Positions 13,909 to 21,010 of a stretch of DNA of 21,010 nucleotides are shown here, one piece after another. The position numbers and the translations under genes were made by a program. Origin of the DNA: a virus; the IMG/VR virus record IMGVR_UViG_3300021141_000068, positions 1 to 21,010 of that record; one strand, 5' to 3'. The notes beneath the pieces are model-generated. The model worked only from the letters and a program-made list of their open reading frames with translations. It did not search any database and was not told where the DNA came from. Numbering within the stretch: position 1 is the stretch's first letter; each line of letters opens with the position of its first letter.

Positions 13909-16281
13909 TTAAGCGTTATCAAAAGTTGCTCCAGTAGGAAGAATGTTAAAGTCTAATACGATAAATTCTGCTGCTTTTGCTGGTTGTAAGTAAATCTGAC
14001 CATACATGATGTTTCTGTCGATTACATCAGGAGTGTTGTTTGTTTCATCCATGATTACACGGAAAGCAAACAATCCTTGACGAGATTTTACAGTCTCTAA
14101 GTATGGTGTTACAATATTCAAGAATCTCTGACGAGTTGCTGTTGTATTGTTCTCGAACACTAGGTATCGACTTGAACTTGCAATGAATTTCTTCAAAGTA
14201 ATTAACAATCTACGTACATTGATTCTATCTAATGCTGATGGTCTAGCTTGTAGTGTTTTCTGACCCCAGATACATACTCCTTGGTTAGGGAATGTTGCAA
14301 TCGCATTGATCTTATTTTCATAAAGGTCATTACGTTGTGCTTGGTTCAATCTTAACTCTACATCTACTGCTTCAGAAACACCTCCACGATTAAGACCTGC
14401 TGGTGCAAACCATTCGTATGCTACTGAATCATTGTATGCCATTACACGTGGTACAATTACACTTGGTGGTACCCATACTGGTTTGTTTTTATCTGTATCG
14501 ATAATTTTAACCCATGGCCAGTAAGTACCTACGTAGTTGGAATCAATTCCTGCATCTGTTACTGCTGCAACTGCTGCTGCTACTGATCCACCTTGTACGA
14601 TTGGATCTGCGATTACGAATGCATCTCCGCGATCTTCTGCTACTTCAATTGCTTTATTGATAATAGCTGTATGGTTTGCAATCGTTGCTCCTGGAGTAAC
14701 TATCAAGTTGATATCGTACTCATCTGCGTTTGCAATTGTATTAAGTGCTTTTGTGTAAGCAATAGCTCCTGCTGCGTTAGCAGTGCTACAGTTCATACCA
14801 AATAAGTTAGTTGATGTAATGTTTGCTCCTACGTTCTTTGGAATTGCTGGATCTGTTCCATCAAAACCACCCTGTAATGGAATATTGAACTTCAATACGT
14901 TATTAACATCTAATCCTGAGAAGATTGAAGCTGATATGCTTGATCCTCCTACGAATGTAGAATTGTCATTTGATTTAGATGCACTTGGGTGAATGAAACA
15001 CTCATCTAAGTTGAATCCAGTCCCAACTTGTACCGTACCTTTAGCTAAAGGTTGAAGGTAGTTAGCGTTATCGTTAGAAGTGTAATCCCAACCATAGTAT
15101 GCTTTTTTATTGAAAGCTCCATTGATTTGAGTGAACTGACTTACGAAAGTAGCTGTTGGCATTGCAAAACTTGAAGAAATTGGTTGTACCAGTGCTTCAA
15201 AACCAAATGGCTTAACGTTAGGTGTTATTGACTTATTCTTGATGTCGTCTACTACTGCGATACGAATGTACTTAGATACATTATTGTAATCTCCTTGCAT
15301 GGTTACTGTACCAGCTGCATCTACAGAGTAAGAGCGATCTCCAATTCTTCTACAAATATAATTTGAAGAGTCTGGATCTAAGTTTAGGTTAGTGTAAGAC
15401 TCTAATACTACTGGTCTTTGGTCTGTGTCGCTGTACTCACGTACTAACAAAGTAAATGAACCATAATCTGAACCTGGATCACTTCCTGGAATAGTTGAGT
15501 TGATTACACTTATTTTGTAAGCTGTGTTTGTGTCAGTTCCATCTGCTAAAGATATAGCTTTGAAAAGTTGCAATTTAGCACCACCAATGATTTGTGAAGT
15601 GATGTATGGAGTTTCTGCTGGTGCATATAGACCAAAACCTGAACTTGAATAATCTACTAATGCGGTAACTGATCCTGTTATAAAGGATACAGATCCAGAT
15701 AAACCTGCTGCTAAGTAATCTCCAAACCAAGTGTACACATACCCTTTTTTAGCTCCTTTTACAGAAGTACCAAGTACGTTTGTGAAAGAGTCAGCACTTG
15801 CTGGGTTAGCAGAAGCAGTTAATTCTTGTGCAGTTACTCCTGATCCTGATAAGACAAATCCTTTTGATCCAGTCACACTAATTGAAGATGTGAATGCAGA
15901 TACCTCAAATCCGTTTCCAGTTGAACTTCCTACTGTAGTTGTTGGTAAGATAACCCCAACCAGTTTAGAAACTGATCCAGTTGTGTGAATGATCTGTACT
16001 GCTTTTGCATTGTATCCTCCTGATTGAAGAACACGTACAACAGTCACAGTTGCTGCGCTGTTTAAATAACTCTTAACCGCATAAGGTACATAAGTGTCTT
16101 CACTTAATCCACCAAATTTAGCAATAAAGTCATTGAAATTGTTTACCACTGTTGGTACAAACGCTGGTCCTTTTGTAGTTGGTCCTACAATTACCGCTCC
16201 AATTGCTGCAATTCCTGCAGGCAAAAACGAAAGATCCTTCTCGTTTGTAAATACTCCTGGTGATACTATTCTTTCGGCCAT
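13909..16281 (-). CDS. 18: Contractile tail sheath protein (gp18-like)
   Basis: 790 residues, longer than T4 gp18 (659). The N-terminus MAERIVSPGVFTNEKDLSFLPAGIAAIGAVIVGPTTKGPAFVP, then FNDFIAKFGGLSEDTYVPYAVKSYL, is the standard sheath start. The C-terminal domain has RINVRRLLITLKKFIASSSRYLVFENN...RQRFLNIVTPYLETVKSRQGLFAFRVIMDETNNTPDVIDRNIMYGQIYLQPAKAAEFIVLDFNI, the conserved sheath core that contacts the tube and the neighbouring subunits. Between them, roughly residues 95-400 form a Ser/Thr/Gly-rich beta insertion with SGS and VTGS strings, probably surface-exposed domains. It begins 25 nt after a TATTTATA element and is followed by the tail tube gene. Confidence 0.95.
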   Translation of the reverse strand: MAERIVSPGVFTNEKDLSFLPAGIAAIGAVIVGPTTKGPAFVPTVVNNFNDFIAKFGGLSEDTYVPYAVKSYLNSAATVTVVRVLQSGGYNAKAVQIIHTTGSVSKLVGVILPTTTVGSSTGNGFEVSAFTSSISVTGSKGFVLSGSGVTAQELTASANPASADSFTNVLGTSVKGAKKGYVYTWFGDYLAAGLSGSVSFITGSVTALVDYSSSGFGLYAPAETPYITSQIIGGAKLQLFKAISLADGTDTNTAYKISVINSTIPGSDPGSDYGSFTLLVREYSDTDQRPVVLESYTNLNLDPDSSNYICRRIGDRSYSVDAAGTVTMQGDYNNVSKYIRIAVVDDIKNKSITPNVKPFGFEALVQPISSSFAMPTATFVSQFTQINGAFNKKAYYGWDYTSNDNANYLQPLAKGTVQVGTGFNLDECFIHPSASKSNDNSTFVGGSSISASIFSGLDVNNVLKFNIPLQGGFDGTDPAIPKNVGANITSTNLFGMNCSTANAAGAIAYTKALNTIANADEYDINLIVTPGATIANHTAIINKAIEVAEDRGDAFVIADPIVQGGSVAAAVAAVTDAGIDSNYVGTYWPWVKIIDTDKNKPVWVPPSVIVPRVMAYNDSVAYEWFAPAGLNRGGVSEAVDVELRLNQAQRNDLYENKINAIATFPNQGVCIWGQKTLQARPSALDRINVRRLLITLKKFIASSSRYLVFENNTTATRQRFLNIVTPYLETVKSRQGLFAFRVIMDETNNTPDVIDRNIMYGQIYLQPAKAAEFIVLDFNILPTGATFDNA

Positions 16282-16306
16282 GTCGTAATAAGTTGTTAAA
16301 TTTTAA

Positions 16307-16314
16307 TATAAATA
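16307..16314 (-). promoter_or_regulatory. TATTTATA-type promoter element upstream of the sheath gene
   Basis: Coding strand TTGTGATATTTATATTAAAA lies 25 nt upstream of the sheath ATG, in the 62-nt gap after the coiled-coil gene. It would start the sheath-tube transcript closed at 13343. Confidence 0.55.
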
Positions 16315-16343
16315 TCACAACGGAACTCGAAACCCTAATTTTA

Positions 16344-16616
16344 CTAAGAATTTGGTGTAAATTCACCGCTCTCTAGGTTTAACGAGCCTACTCCATATTT
16401 TTCTTCCAAATCAGCAGCCAATTGTTTTTCTTCTGAATTTGTTTGTAAAATCTGTTCTTCGATTGCTTGCTCTTGCTCTTCCAAAGACTTTAGATAATCT
16501 TTACCGTTCTTTGTTGCCAGCTTAAGCTGTACCAACTGAACTCCTAAAGTATTATACTTATCTTGTAGTAGCTTAATTTGATCGATCTCTTCTTGAGTAA
16601 ATGTTGTTTTTTCCAT
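16344..16616 (-). CDS. Small coiled-coil protein, 90 aa
   Basis: Chosen start 16616 (MEKTTFTQEEIDQIKLLQDKYN), giving 90 residues. The longer form from 16637 (MYIKTKV...) would begin within or immediately beside the TATTTATA element at 16646-16639. The protein is a long acidic/Gln-rich helix with heptad spacing (IKLLQDKYNTLGVQLVQLKLATKNGKDYLKSLEEQEQAIEEQILQTNSEEKQLAADLEEKYG), ending GVGSLNLESGEFTPNS. It looks like a two-helix hairpin coiled coil with a turn at NGKDY. Similar small proteins with a YGxGxLNxExGxFxP-like ending occur just upstream of structural genes in environmental phages (from memory). Its place between the glycosyltransferase and sheath genes gives no firm function. Confidence 0.6.
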   Translation of the reverse strand: MEKTTFTQEEIDQIKLLQDKYNTLGVQLVQLKLATKNGKDYLKSLEEQEQAIEEQILQTNSEEKQLAADLEEKYGVGSLNLESGEFTPNS

Positions 16617-16638
16617 AACTTTTGTTTTAATATACACT

Positions 16639-16646
16639 TATAAATA
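16639..16646 (-). promoter_or_regulatory. TATTTATA-type promoter element upstream of the 90-aa coiled-coil gene
   Basis: Coding strand TCAGCATATTTATAAGTG, 22 nt above the ATG at 16616. A weak 5-bp hairpin (GGTTT-GAA-AAACC) lies just upstream, after the glycosyltransferase stop, without a U-tract. Confidence 0.5.
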
Positions 16647-16674
16647 TGCTGAGGTTTTTCAAACCACATACCAC

Positions 16675-17781
16675 CTAACTTAAACAAGTCGTTTCATATA
16701 AGTGTTTGTATGATGATAAAAATAAATCAATTGATTTAGTCTCAAATCTAGTTTGTATAGTCTTTGCTAGGCTGTGTAATTCTGGAAGTGTCATGGAATA
16801 ATACAACATAATCTTTTGTTTAAGGTCGTTTACGTCGTCCTGGACTATAAATGGATAATCTTCTCCGAATAATTCTACGGTGCCTGTGTTAGCGCCTATG
16901 ATAGGGAATACTCCTAATTGCATAGACTCTACATGACTGTATCCAAACGGTTCATACAACGAATTGCCGAACATAAGTGATATTTCTGAAAAGAATTGTT
17001 TTTGATTGTCAACTCCCCGCAATTCACCTTTTGCTTGTATTCTAGGATTCTTTAAGAAACTATCAATCATTGCGACTGTAAACAAGTCTCCATATCCTCC
17101 GTGTATTGTTAATGTCATATCTAACATAGAATCGATTGCAGTAATTGCTGCTAAAATTCCTTTTCTATACACTAATCTAGAAAATATACCAGTATGTTTT
17201 GTTTGTTTAATATTTGCATATTGTATAGGAACTGGATCTATACTATTATAAATAACACGAGTTTGTTTGGTTTTAATACCTAATCTTTGTGCATGAGCTA
17301 ATTCATTTTCCGTTAAAAATACAGTAATATTGCTTCGTTCTATAAATTCAACTTGATTCTTAGCAGATACATCATAATACTGCATAAATGATTTTATTGA
17401 ATCTTTTGCATCATGAAAATATGTATCAATACATTCACGATAACATTCTTGTTCTACTAATTGTAAAGAATGTACCGTTGTTATGATGGGTATTGTAATT
17501 GACCTAAATATTTGCATGATGAAGTCATCATCAGATTCAGTTACTCCCCAATTCCAATGAACTACATCCATAGTATTCAATAAAGCAATAGCGTCATCAA
17601 TACTAGATTCATCTAATATAAAAGTAAAGTTTGAGTTCGTTTCTTTGCCGTGTTCTGGCTTAAAGAAAAATACGGGTTGGATTGTTGAATTGTTTGTCAA
17701 CCCGTATATAAGTTTAAATAAAAAATTTCCAATACCGCCATCTTGTGTGATAGGGTTATTAGATACATAACCAATTTTCAT
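16675..17781 (-). CDS. GT4-type (GT-B fold) glycosyltransferase
   Basis: 368 residues, normal for a GT-B glycosyltransferase. The N-terminal domain begins MKIGYVSNNPITQDGGIGNFLFKLIYGL, with the Gly-rich acceptor loop (GGIGNF), VVHWNWG and IITTVHSLQLVEQECYREC. The linker is TRVIYNSIDPVP. The nucleotide-sugar domain starts GIFSRLVYRKGI and has SLYEPFGYSHVESMQLGVFPIIGANTGTVELFG, the E-x7-E motif (EPFGYSHVE) that binds the sugar nucleotide. It likely transfers a sugar from an NDP-sugar to a virion protein, host glycan or DNA base; the target is not shown. It lies 15 nt after the tail-fibre stop, in the same transcript, so virion or fibre glycosylation is the simplest inference. Codon use is very AT-rich, possibly from transfer. 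Confidence 0.85.
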   Translation of the reverse strand: MKIGYVSNNPITQDGGIGNFLFKLIYGLTNNSTIQPVFFFKPEHGKETNSNFTFILDESSIDDAIALLNTMDVVHWNWGVTESDDDFIMQIFRSITIPIITTVHSLQLVEQECYRECIDTYFHDAKDSIKSFMQYYDVSAKNQVEFIERSNITVFLTENELAHAQRLGIKTKQTRVIYNSIDPVPIQYANIKQTKHTGIFSRLVYRKGILAAITAIDSMLDMTLTIHGGYGDLFTVAMIDSFLKNPRIQAKGELRGVDNQKQFFSEISLMFGNSLYEPFGYSHVESMQLGVFPIIGANTGTVELFGEDYPFIVQDDVNDLKQKIMLYYSMTLPELHSLAKTIQTRFETKSIDLFLSSYKHLYETTCLS

Positions 17782-17796
17782 TTTTATAAATTTATA

Positions 17797-20331
17797 TTAA
17801 CCACAATGATAAGTAACACCTACAAATTGTTTTTTATATGCACTGCCTGAGTACTCAAAATCAATTGTTCTGATACTATCAAACAAACAATCTTCTGTAA
17901 TTTTAGCTACAGTATAATTATGAAGTACGTCATCTGATTGTTTCATTCCAAGGCCTTGCAAGTTAGATGTTGTAATATAATCTCCATTTTCTAATGATCC
18001 GTTGGCATTACATATCCACATACCACCTTCACCTAATGAGTTGATAATTAAACGAGGCTCTTCAGTTTTTGAAACATCGAATGTTGATACCCATGAGCCC
18101 ATTGCATATTGTCGGCTGCCGCGGTCTTCTTTATCAGATATTACTCCAAATACTCGTTTATCATTAATTACTGTTGATAATGATACGTTAGGTAATGCTT
18201 CATTTATTTGTGGAAGATGATTGTTGTTTAAATTTGTATATGTTCCGTCTGCAACAACAATTAAACCAGTTAAATCACTTGATCCGGTGATATTAATTGT
18301 ATTTGATAAAGATCTGTGTTGACCTGTGAAATCAATATTAGCAACGTTTGTGTTGTAATCTAAATATCCTCCATTTGCTCCGCCATTATATTTAAAGTTC
18401 AATCCATTAAGTAATGCGCCAGTTGATGCTGTTACAAACATATCCCAATAATTCGAAGTACCTTGCTGACGAAGCCTAACACCATTTCCGAGTGTATTGG
18501 CTGTTTGTTGGATCATAATTGATCCGGTATTATTTAATTGTCCGGTTGAAGTTACATACGTTAAGGAAGCACCTCCATTCAAACGTGTTGCTACGCCCGC
18601 AGTTGTTTGTGACATCCATGGGATAGAGTATGTTCCTGCTGCGAAGTTGTTTGCTAATATGGTACTAGACGAAGCTGCAGTTCCTGCTAAATTTGCTACT
18701 GTTAATGTATCAGTTGTAGCATTATAGGTTAAAGTTGTACTGTCTACTCTAACTGCTCTGTTACTAGAAGTACCATCAACAAACGTCAAGTAATAAGGAC
18801 CTGTTCCAGTTGTTGTGTTTGTTACTGCTATATTATTAGCATTTGTTGCAGTTGCAGCAGTATTAGCGTTTCCGTTAAGTGCTCCTTCGAAGGTTGTAGC
18901 AGCAAGTGTGTTAGTACTTGGTTTATAACTTAATCCCGTAGAGTCAGTTTTCAAGCCTTCATATCCAGGAGTTGATCTGGTAAAAATAGGATAACATGTT
19001 TGGTCGGTACTTAGTTCTTCTGTTATAAGAACAGTATCTGCTTTAGAAGCAGTTCCGATAAAGCTTGTAGCGGTTACACTCGTTAAACCAGTTAAAGTTG
19101 TAGATGAAGCTCCTAAACTTATTGCGGTAGATCCGACTGTTATACTACTGTTTGTTAGTTGAGCGTTTCCAATACCACTTAAAGTACCACCTAATGTTAG
19201 GTTACCAGTACTTGTTACAGTACCCGATAAAGAGATTCCATTTACAGTTCCAGTACCGCCGACTGATGTTACACCACTATTAACTACATTAGTTGCCCAA
19301 GATGCTGTTCCTATTAAAGTAGCGGCTGTACTACTCCAGTTTAAAAGCGAGTCACCTGCACTGTTTAACAACCTTCGTGCTCCATAATTAATAGATGTTG
19401 CGCTATTTGCATCGTAGATTTGTCGATTCTCCCAATCTATTGAACTTGATGCGTTTGTATCTTTTAACCTACCTGCCCCCCATTCAACAGTAACTACACC
19501 ACCACCTTGAGGAGATGCTAAATTCAAACCTTCCCAGTCAACTGTTGCAAAGTTGTTTGTATCCCTTAACTTTCTAGAACCCCAAGCAACTGAGGTTACT
19601 GCACCATCCACCAGATTATAATTGGTAGTATCTATGACTGTACCTAAACCATCTCTAACTAATAGTGATCCGGTGATTTGTGCCGATCCGGTGATATGTA
19701 CACTACCACTAACGTCTAATTTGGCGATTGGTGATTTACCAATCCCTACGTTACCATTCGTTAGTAGAGTCATCGCTGTGCCGGTGGAACTGTTGTACAG
19801 CCTATATTCAGTTCCTGTCAAGTAATGCACCCAAGTTGCACTAGAATTTGCTAATCCTAAGCCAGGTAATGATGCATTATATATAGATAATCCAGTTGTT
19901 CCGTTTAGGTAGGTTGATGGTGATGTATTACCAATACCTACATTAGTACCATCATCATACATTACAGAGTTTGCAATAGCACTAGTTCCAGTAAATTTAG
20001 GAATATAACTTGTTGTACCAGTTCCAGTTACTGGGTTTGTTAGTGCTGCTTGTGCTCCTATTTCTGCTAATGACCAAGCAACATCGCCTGATCCGTTAAC
20101 TGACTTACCCGTTGCTCCAATTGTTATTGTTCTTGTAGTTCCCCAATTGGCTGTGGTAATGTCTGCGGAACCATTAAACGATGTTCCATTAATATTTCTT
20201 GCTGTTGTAAGTGTTGCTGCACTAGTTGCTGTAGAAGCGTTACCAGTAAGTGCTCCTGTAAATGTTGTTGCAGTTACCGAGTTTAGGGCTGCATCAGAGC
20301 CCGAGGTGATGACTTTTTTCCAATTTGGCAT
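17797..20331 (-). CDS. Tail fibre / receptor-binding protein with repeats and a C-terminal chaperone-like domain
   Basis: 844 residues. The N-terminus MPNWKKVITSGSDAALNSVTATTFTGALTGNASTATSAATL is the start seen in many environmental phage fibres. Repeats include NVGIGxxSP with AKLDVSGSVHITGSAQITGS (about 130-225), four copies of a xVxWxxRxLxDxxxxSxDW type unit (about 245-332), and scattered T.FxGxLxGNAxTA units. The rest is Thr/Ser/Gly/Asn-rich, consistent with a trimeric beta-solenoid shaft. The last 130 residues change character: VINDKRVFGVISDKEDRG...GEGGMWICNANGSLENGDYITTSNLQGLGMKQSDDVLHNYTVAKITEDCLF...FVGVTYHCG. This resembles an intramolecular chaperone domain of phage fibres, which may be cut off after folding. 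It has a long, GC-richer leader and is followed by the glycosyltransferase. Confidence 0.8.
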   Translation of the reverse strand: MPNWKKVITSGSDAALNSVTATTFTGALTGNASTATSAATLTTARNINGTSFNGSADITTANWGTTRTITIGATGKSVNGSGDVAWSLAEIGAQAALTNPVTGTGTTSYIPKFTGTSAIANSVMYDDGTNVGIGNTSPSTYLNGTTGLSIYNASLPGLGLANSSATWVHYLTGTEYRLYNSSTGTAMTLLTNGNVGIGKSPIAKLDVSGSVHITGSAQITGSLLVRDGLGTVIDTTNYNLVDGAVTSVAWGSRKLRDTNNFATVDWEGLNLASPQGGGVVTVEWGAGRLKDTNASSSIDWENRQIYDANSATSINYGARRLLNSAGDSLLNWSSTAATLIGTASWATNVVNSGVTSVGGTGTVNGISLSGTVTSTGNLTLGGTLSGIGNAQLTNSSITVGSTAISLGASSTTLTGLTSVTATSFIGTASKADTVLITEELSTDQTCYPIFTRSTPGYEGLKTDSTGLSYKPSTNTLAATTFEGALNGNANTAATATNANNIAVTNTTTGTGPYYLTFVDGTSSNRAVRVDSTTLTYNATTDTLTVANLAGTAASSSTILANNFAAGTYSIPWMSQTTAGVATRLNGGASLTYVTSTGQLNNTGSIMIQQTANTLGNGVRLRQQGTSNYWDMFVTASTGALLNGLNFKYNGGANGGYLDYNTNVANIDFTGQHRSLSNTINITGSSDLTGLIVVADGTYTNLNNNHLPQINEALPNVSLSTVINDKRVFGVISDKEDRGSRQYAMGSWVSTFDVSKTEEPRLIINSLGEGGMWICNANGSLENGDYITTSNLQGLGMKQSDDVLHNYTVAKITEDCLFDSIRTIDFEYSGSAYKKQFVGVTYHCG

Positions 20332-20435
20332 ACTATGTCTTAATTATGTTGTGGTTAGATACATACACTTATGCCGTGTGTGCGCCTACTCCCTTTCGGC
20401 CAACAACAAGTTATTTAATATAAATAGTATGTAAT
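20332..20435 (-). promoter_or_regulatory. Long structured leader of the tail fibre gene with TATTTATA element
   Basis: The 104-nt gap holds a TATTTATA element (20426-20419) followed by an 87-nt leader before the ATG, the longest in the window. The leader carries a GC-rich block unlike its surroundings: GGCCGAAAGGGAGTAGGC (20402-20385) can fold as GCC...GGC, and GCACACACGGCAT follows. No U-tract makes it a standard terminator. A 5' UTR structure or mRNA-stability element is inferred. Confidence 0.45.
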
Positions 20436-20438
20436 TTA
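20418..20438 (-). repeat. 21-nt exact repeat, copy of 3035-3015
   Basis: On the coding strand this starts at the TAA stop of the 80-residue gene and ends within the TATTTATA element. The same 21 nt occur unchanged at 3035-3015, again beginning at the TAA of the upstream gene. It supports an extended promoter consensus TTACATAC-TATTTATAT. Confidence 0.8.
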
Positions 20439-20678
20439 CTGAGCAGGTGTTGCTTTGGCTGCTTTCTTAGCTTCTGCTTTAATAAAAGCATCTAACTCTA
20501 CTTGCTTTTGCTGTTCTTGAGCATTTAACGCTTTTCCAATCTCACTTAACTCATGGTCGAGCTTTTGCTGTAAGGTAGCGATAAATATAGCATCCTTACC
20601 TGGGATAGTTATTACGTCTAGTGATTGGCGTAGGAGTGCTATCTCGTTTGGAGATAGATCAATTGAGAATAAATTCAT
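20436..20678 (-). CDS. Small helical protein, 80 aa (paralogue of 20691-20888)
   Basis: 80 residues: MNLFSIDLSPNEIALLRQSLDVITIPGKDAIFIATLQQKLDHELSEIGKALNAQEQQKQ, then a Lys/Ala-rich tail ending KKAAKATPAQ. No family recognised. The core LSPNEIALLRQSLDVITIPGKDAIFIATLQQKLDHE aligns without gaps to LNLQELEFLLRALKSTNLVGDQVEMFYSMVIKIQNQ in the gene just upstream, with the same spacing of the hydrophobic residues, the Gly-Lys/Asp turn and the final Gln. I take the two as diverged duplicates. Similar two-helix proteins are found near structural genes of environmental phages (from memory). ATG lies 12 nt after the neighbour's stop, with leader AACAAGTT. Confidence 0.6.
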   Translation of the reverse strand: MNLFSIDLSPNEIALLRQSLDVITIPGKDAIFIATLQQKLDHELSEIGKALNAQEQQKQVELDAFIKAEAKKAAKATPAQ

Positions 20679-20690
20679 AACTTGTTACTT

Positions 20691-20888
20691 TTAATTAGAT
20701 AACTTTGTGTACTGGTTCTGTATCTTTATAACCATACTATAGAACATTTCAACCTGATCTCCAACTAAATTGGTAGATTTTAATGCTCTTAATAAAAACT
20801 CAAGCTCTTGAAGATTCAATTGATCCTCAAGAGCTTGGTTAGTTTCTTTTGGAGTATCTACTACTCCTAATCTATTCAATAAGCTCAT
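20691..20888 (-). CDS. Small helical protein, 65 aa (paralogue of 20436-20678)
   Basis: 65 residues: MSLLNRLGVVDTPKETNQALEDQLNLQELEFLLRALKSTNLVGDQVEMFYSMVIKIQNQYTKLSN. A short N-terminal helix is followed by two predicted helices with a Gly turn; no membrane span. Family not recognised. It shares the two-helix core with the next gene downstream. The leader has TATTTACA at 20922-20915, a weaker variant of the promoter element that overlaps the end of the upstream coding region, so a promoter there is uncertain. Leader before the ATG: AATAATCAGTT, no Shine-Dalgarno. Confidence 0.6.
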   Translation of the reverse strand: MSLLNRLGVVDTPKETNQALEDQLNLQELEFLLRALKSTNLVGDQVEMFYSMVIKIQNQYTKLSN

Positions 20889-20903
20889 AACTGATTATTA
20901 ATG

Positions 20904-21010
20904 TTATGCGTAAATGTAAATATCACTGTTTGAGCTGTTCACGTATATCTGACCATATCCATTAGTAGCACCACCATAAGTTGGGTTACCTGATGGAGCT
21001 CCAGCGGCTG
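20904..21010 (-). CDS. C-terminal end of a Gly/Asn/Ser-rich structural protein
   Basis: Partial gene running off the right edge; 34 residues remain before the TAA at 20906-20904: AAGAPSGNPTYGGATN then GYGQIYVNSSNSDIYIYA. The Gly/Asn/Ser/Tyr-rich, alternating beta-strand end is typical of phage fibre or virion-surface proteins. The frame is the only one of the three that stays open to the edge. The identity of the protein cannot be told from this fragment; a tail fibre or capsid-decoration protein is a guess from composition and context. Confidence 0.6.
   Translation of the reverse strand, partial: AAGAPSGNPTYGGATNGYGQIYVNSSNSDIYIYA

Noticed and set aside
16130-16366. Minus-strand 78-codon frame overlapping the sheath N-terminus in another frame
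   Set aside because: It crosses the sheath start, the promoter-like element and the previous gene's end; the sheath frame is unquestionable.
16649-16668. Hairpin after the glycosyltransferase stop as a terminator
   Set aside because: Stem is only 5 bp (GGTTT-GAA-AAACC) and no U-tract follows.
20147-20434. Plus-strand 95-codon open frame over the start of the fibre gene and its leader
   Set aside because: Ala/Val-rich antisense of the Thr/Ala/Asn-rich fibre N-terminus, ending in a non-coding leader; no other support.

Overview
The window is a block of a contractile-tailed (myovirus, T4-like) bacteriophage genome or prophage-free viral contig. Every gene I can support lies on the minus strand, so transcription runs from position 21010 down to 1. 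The tail sheath, tail tube, tape-measure, baseplate hub, LysM baseplate protein, gp26-family protein, gp32-type ssDNA-binding protein, RecA/UvsX-type recombinase and T4 RNase H-type 5' nuclease are recognisable from sequence. No ribosomal, tRNA, transposon or CRISPR feature is visible. The DNA is AT-rich. Almost no start codon has a Shine-Dalgarno sequence; starts instead follow A/T-rich leaders, often ending AGTTATG or AGTATG. That fits a Bacteroidota host, but the host is inferred, not shown.

Layout in transcription order. (1) 21010-20436: the C-terminal end of a Gly/Asn/Ser-rich structural protein, then two small related proteins. (2) 20331-16344: a long tail-fibre protein with sequence repeats and a likely intramolecular-chaperone end, a GT4-type glycosyltransferase, and a small coiled-coil protein. 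(3) 16281-13401: tail sheath and tail tube, closed by a strong intrinsic terminator. (4) 13294-12223: a gp26/T4_baseplate-family protein and a 61-residue ORF joined by a T7 run, hairpin and overlapping frame that look like a programmed frameshift site; a second terminator follows. (5) 12167-4368: a small tail protein, the tape measure, a 640-residue repeat-bearing tail/baseplate protein, a LysM baseplate protein, the baseplate hub and a virion-type protein with a YTKGGEF motif. (6) 4337-1: replication and recombination genes, namely a short divergent family A polymerase, two unknown proteins, gp32, RecA/UvsX and the start of a FEN-type nuclease.

The genes fit together as tail morphogenesis followed by a replication/recombination module. 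The most interesting regulatory signals are the candidate +1 (or -2) frameshift between the two genes upstream of the tape measure, a gp32 leader with a hairpin, paired direct repeats and an AAATA-rich unstructured tract (like the T4 gp32 autoregulatory operator in logic), and a TATTTATA element repeated in at least six intergenic leaders, twice directly after a terminator, which is probably the phage's promoter core. All assignments are by eye from protein motifs; no database search was run.
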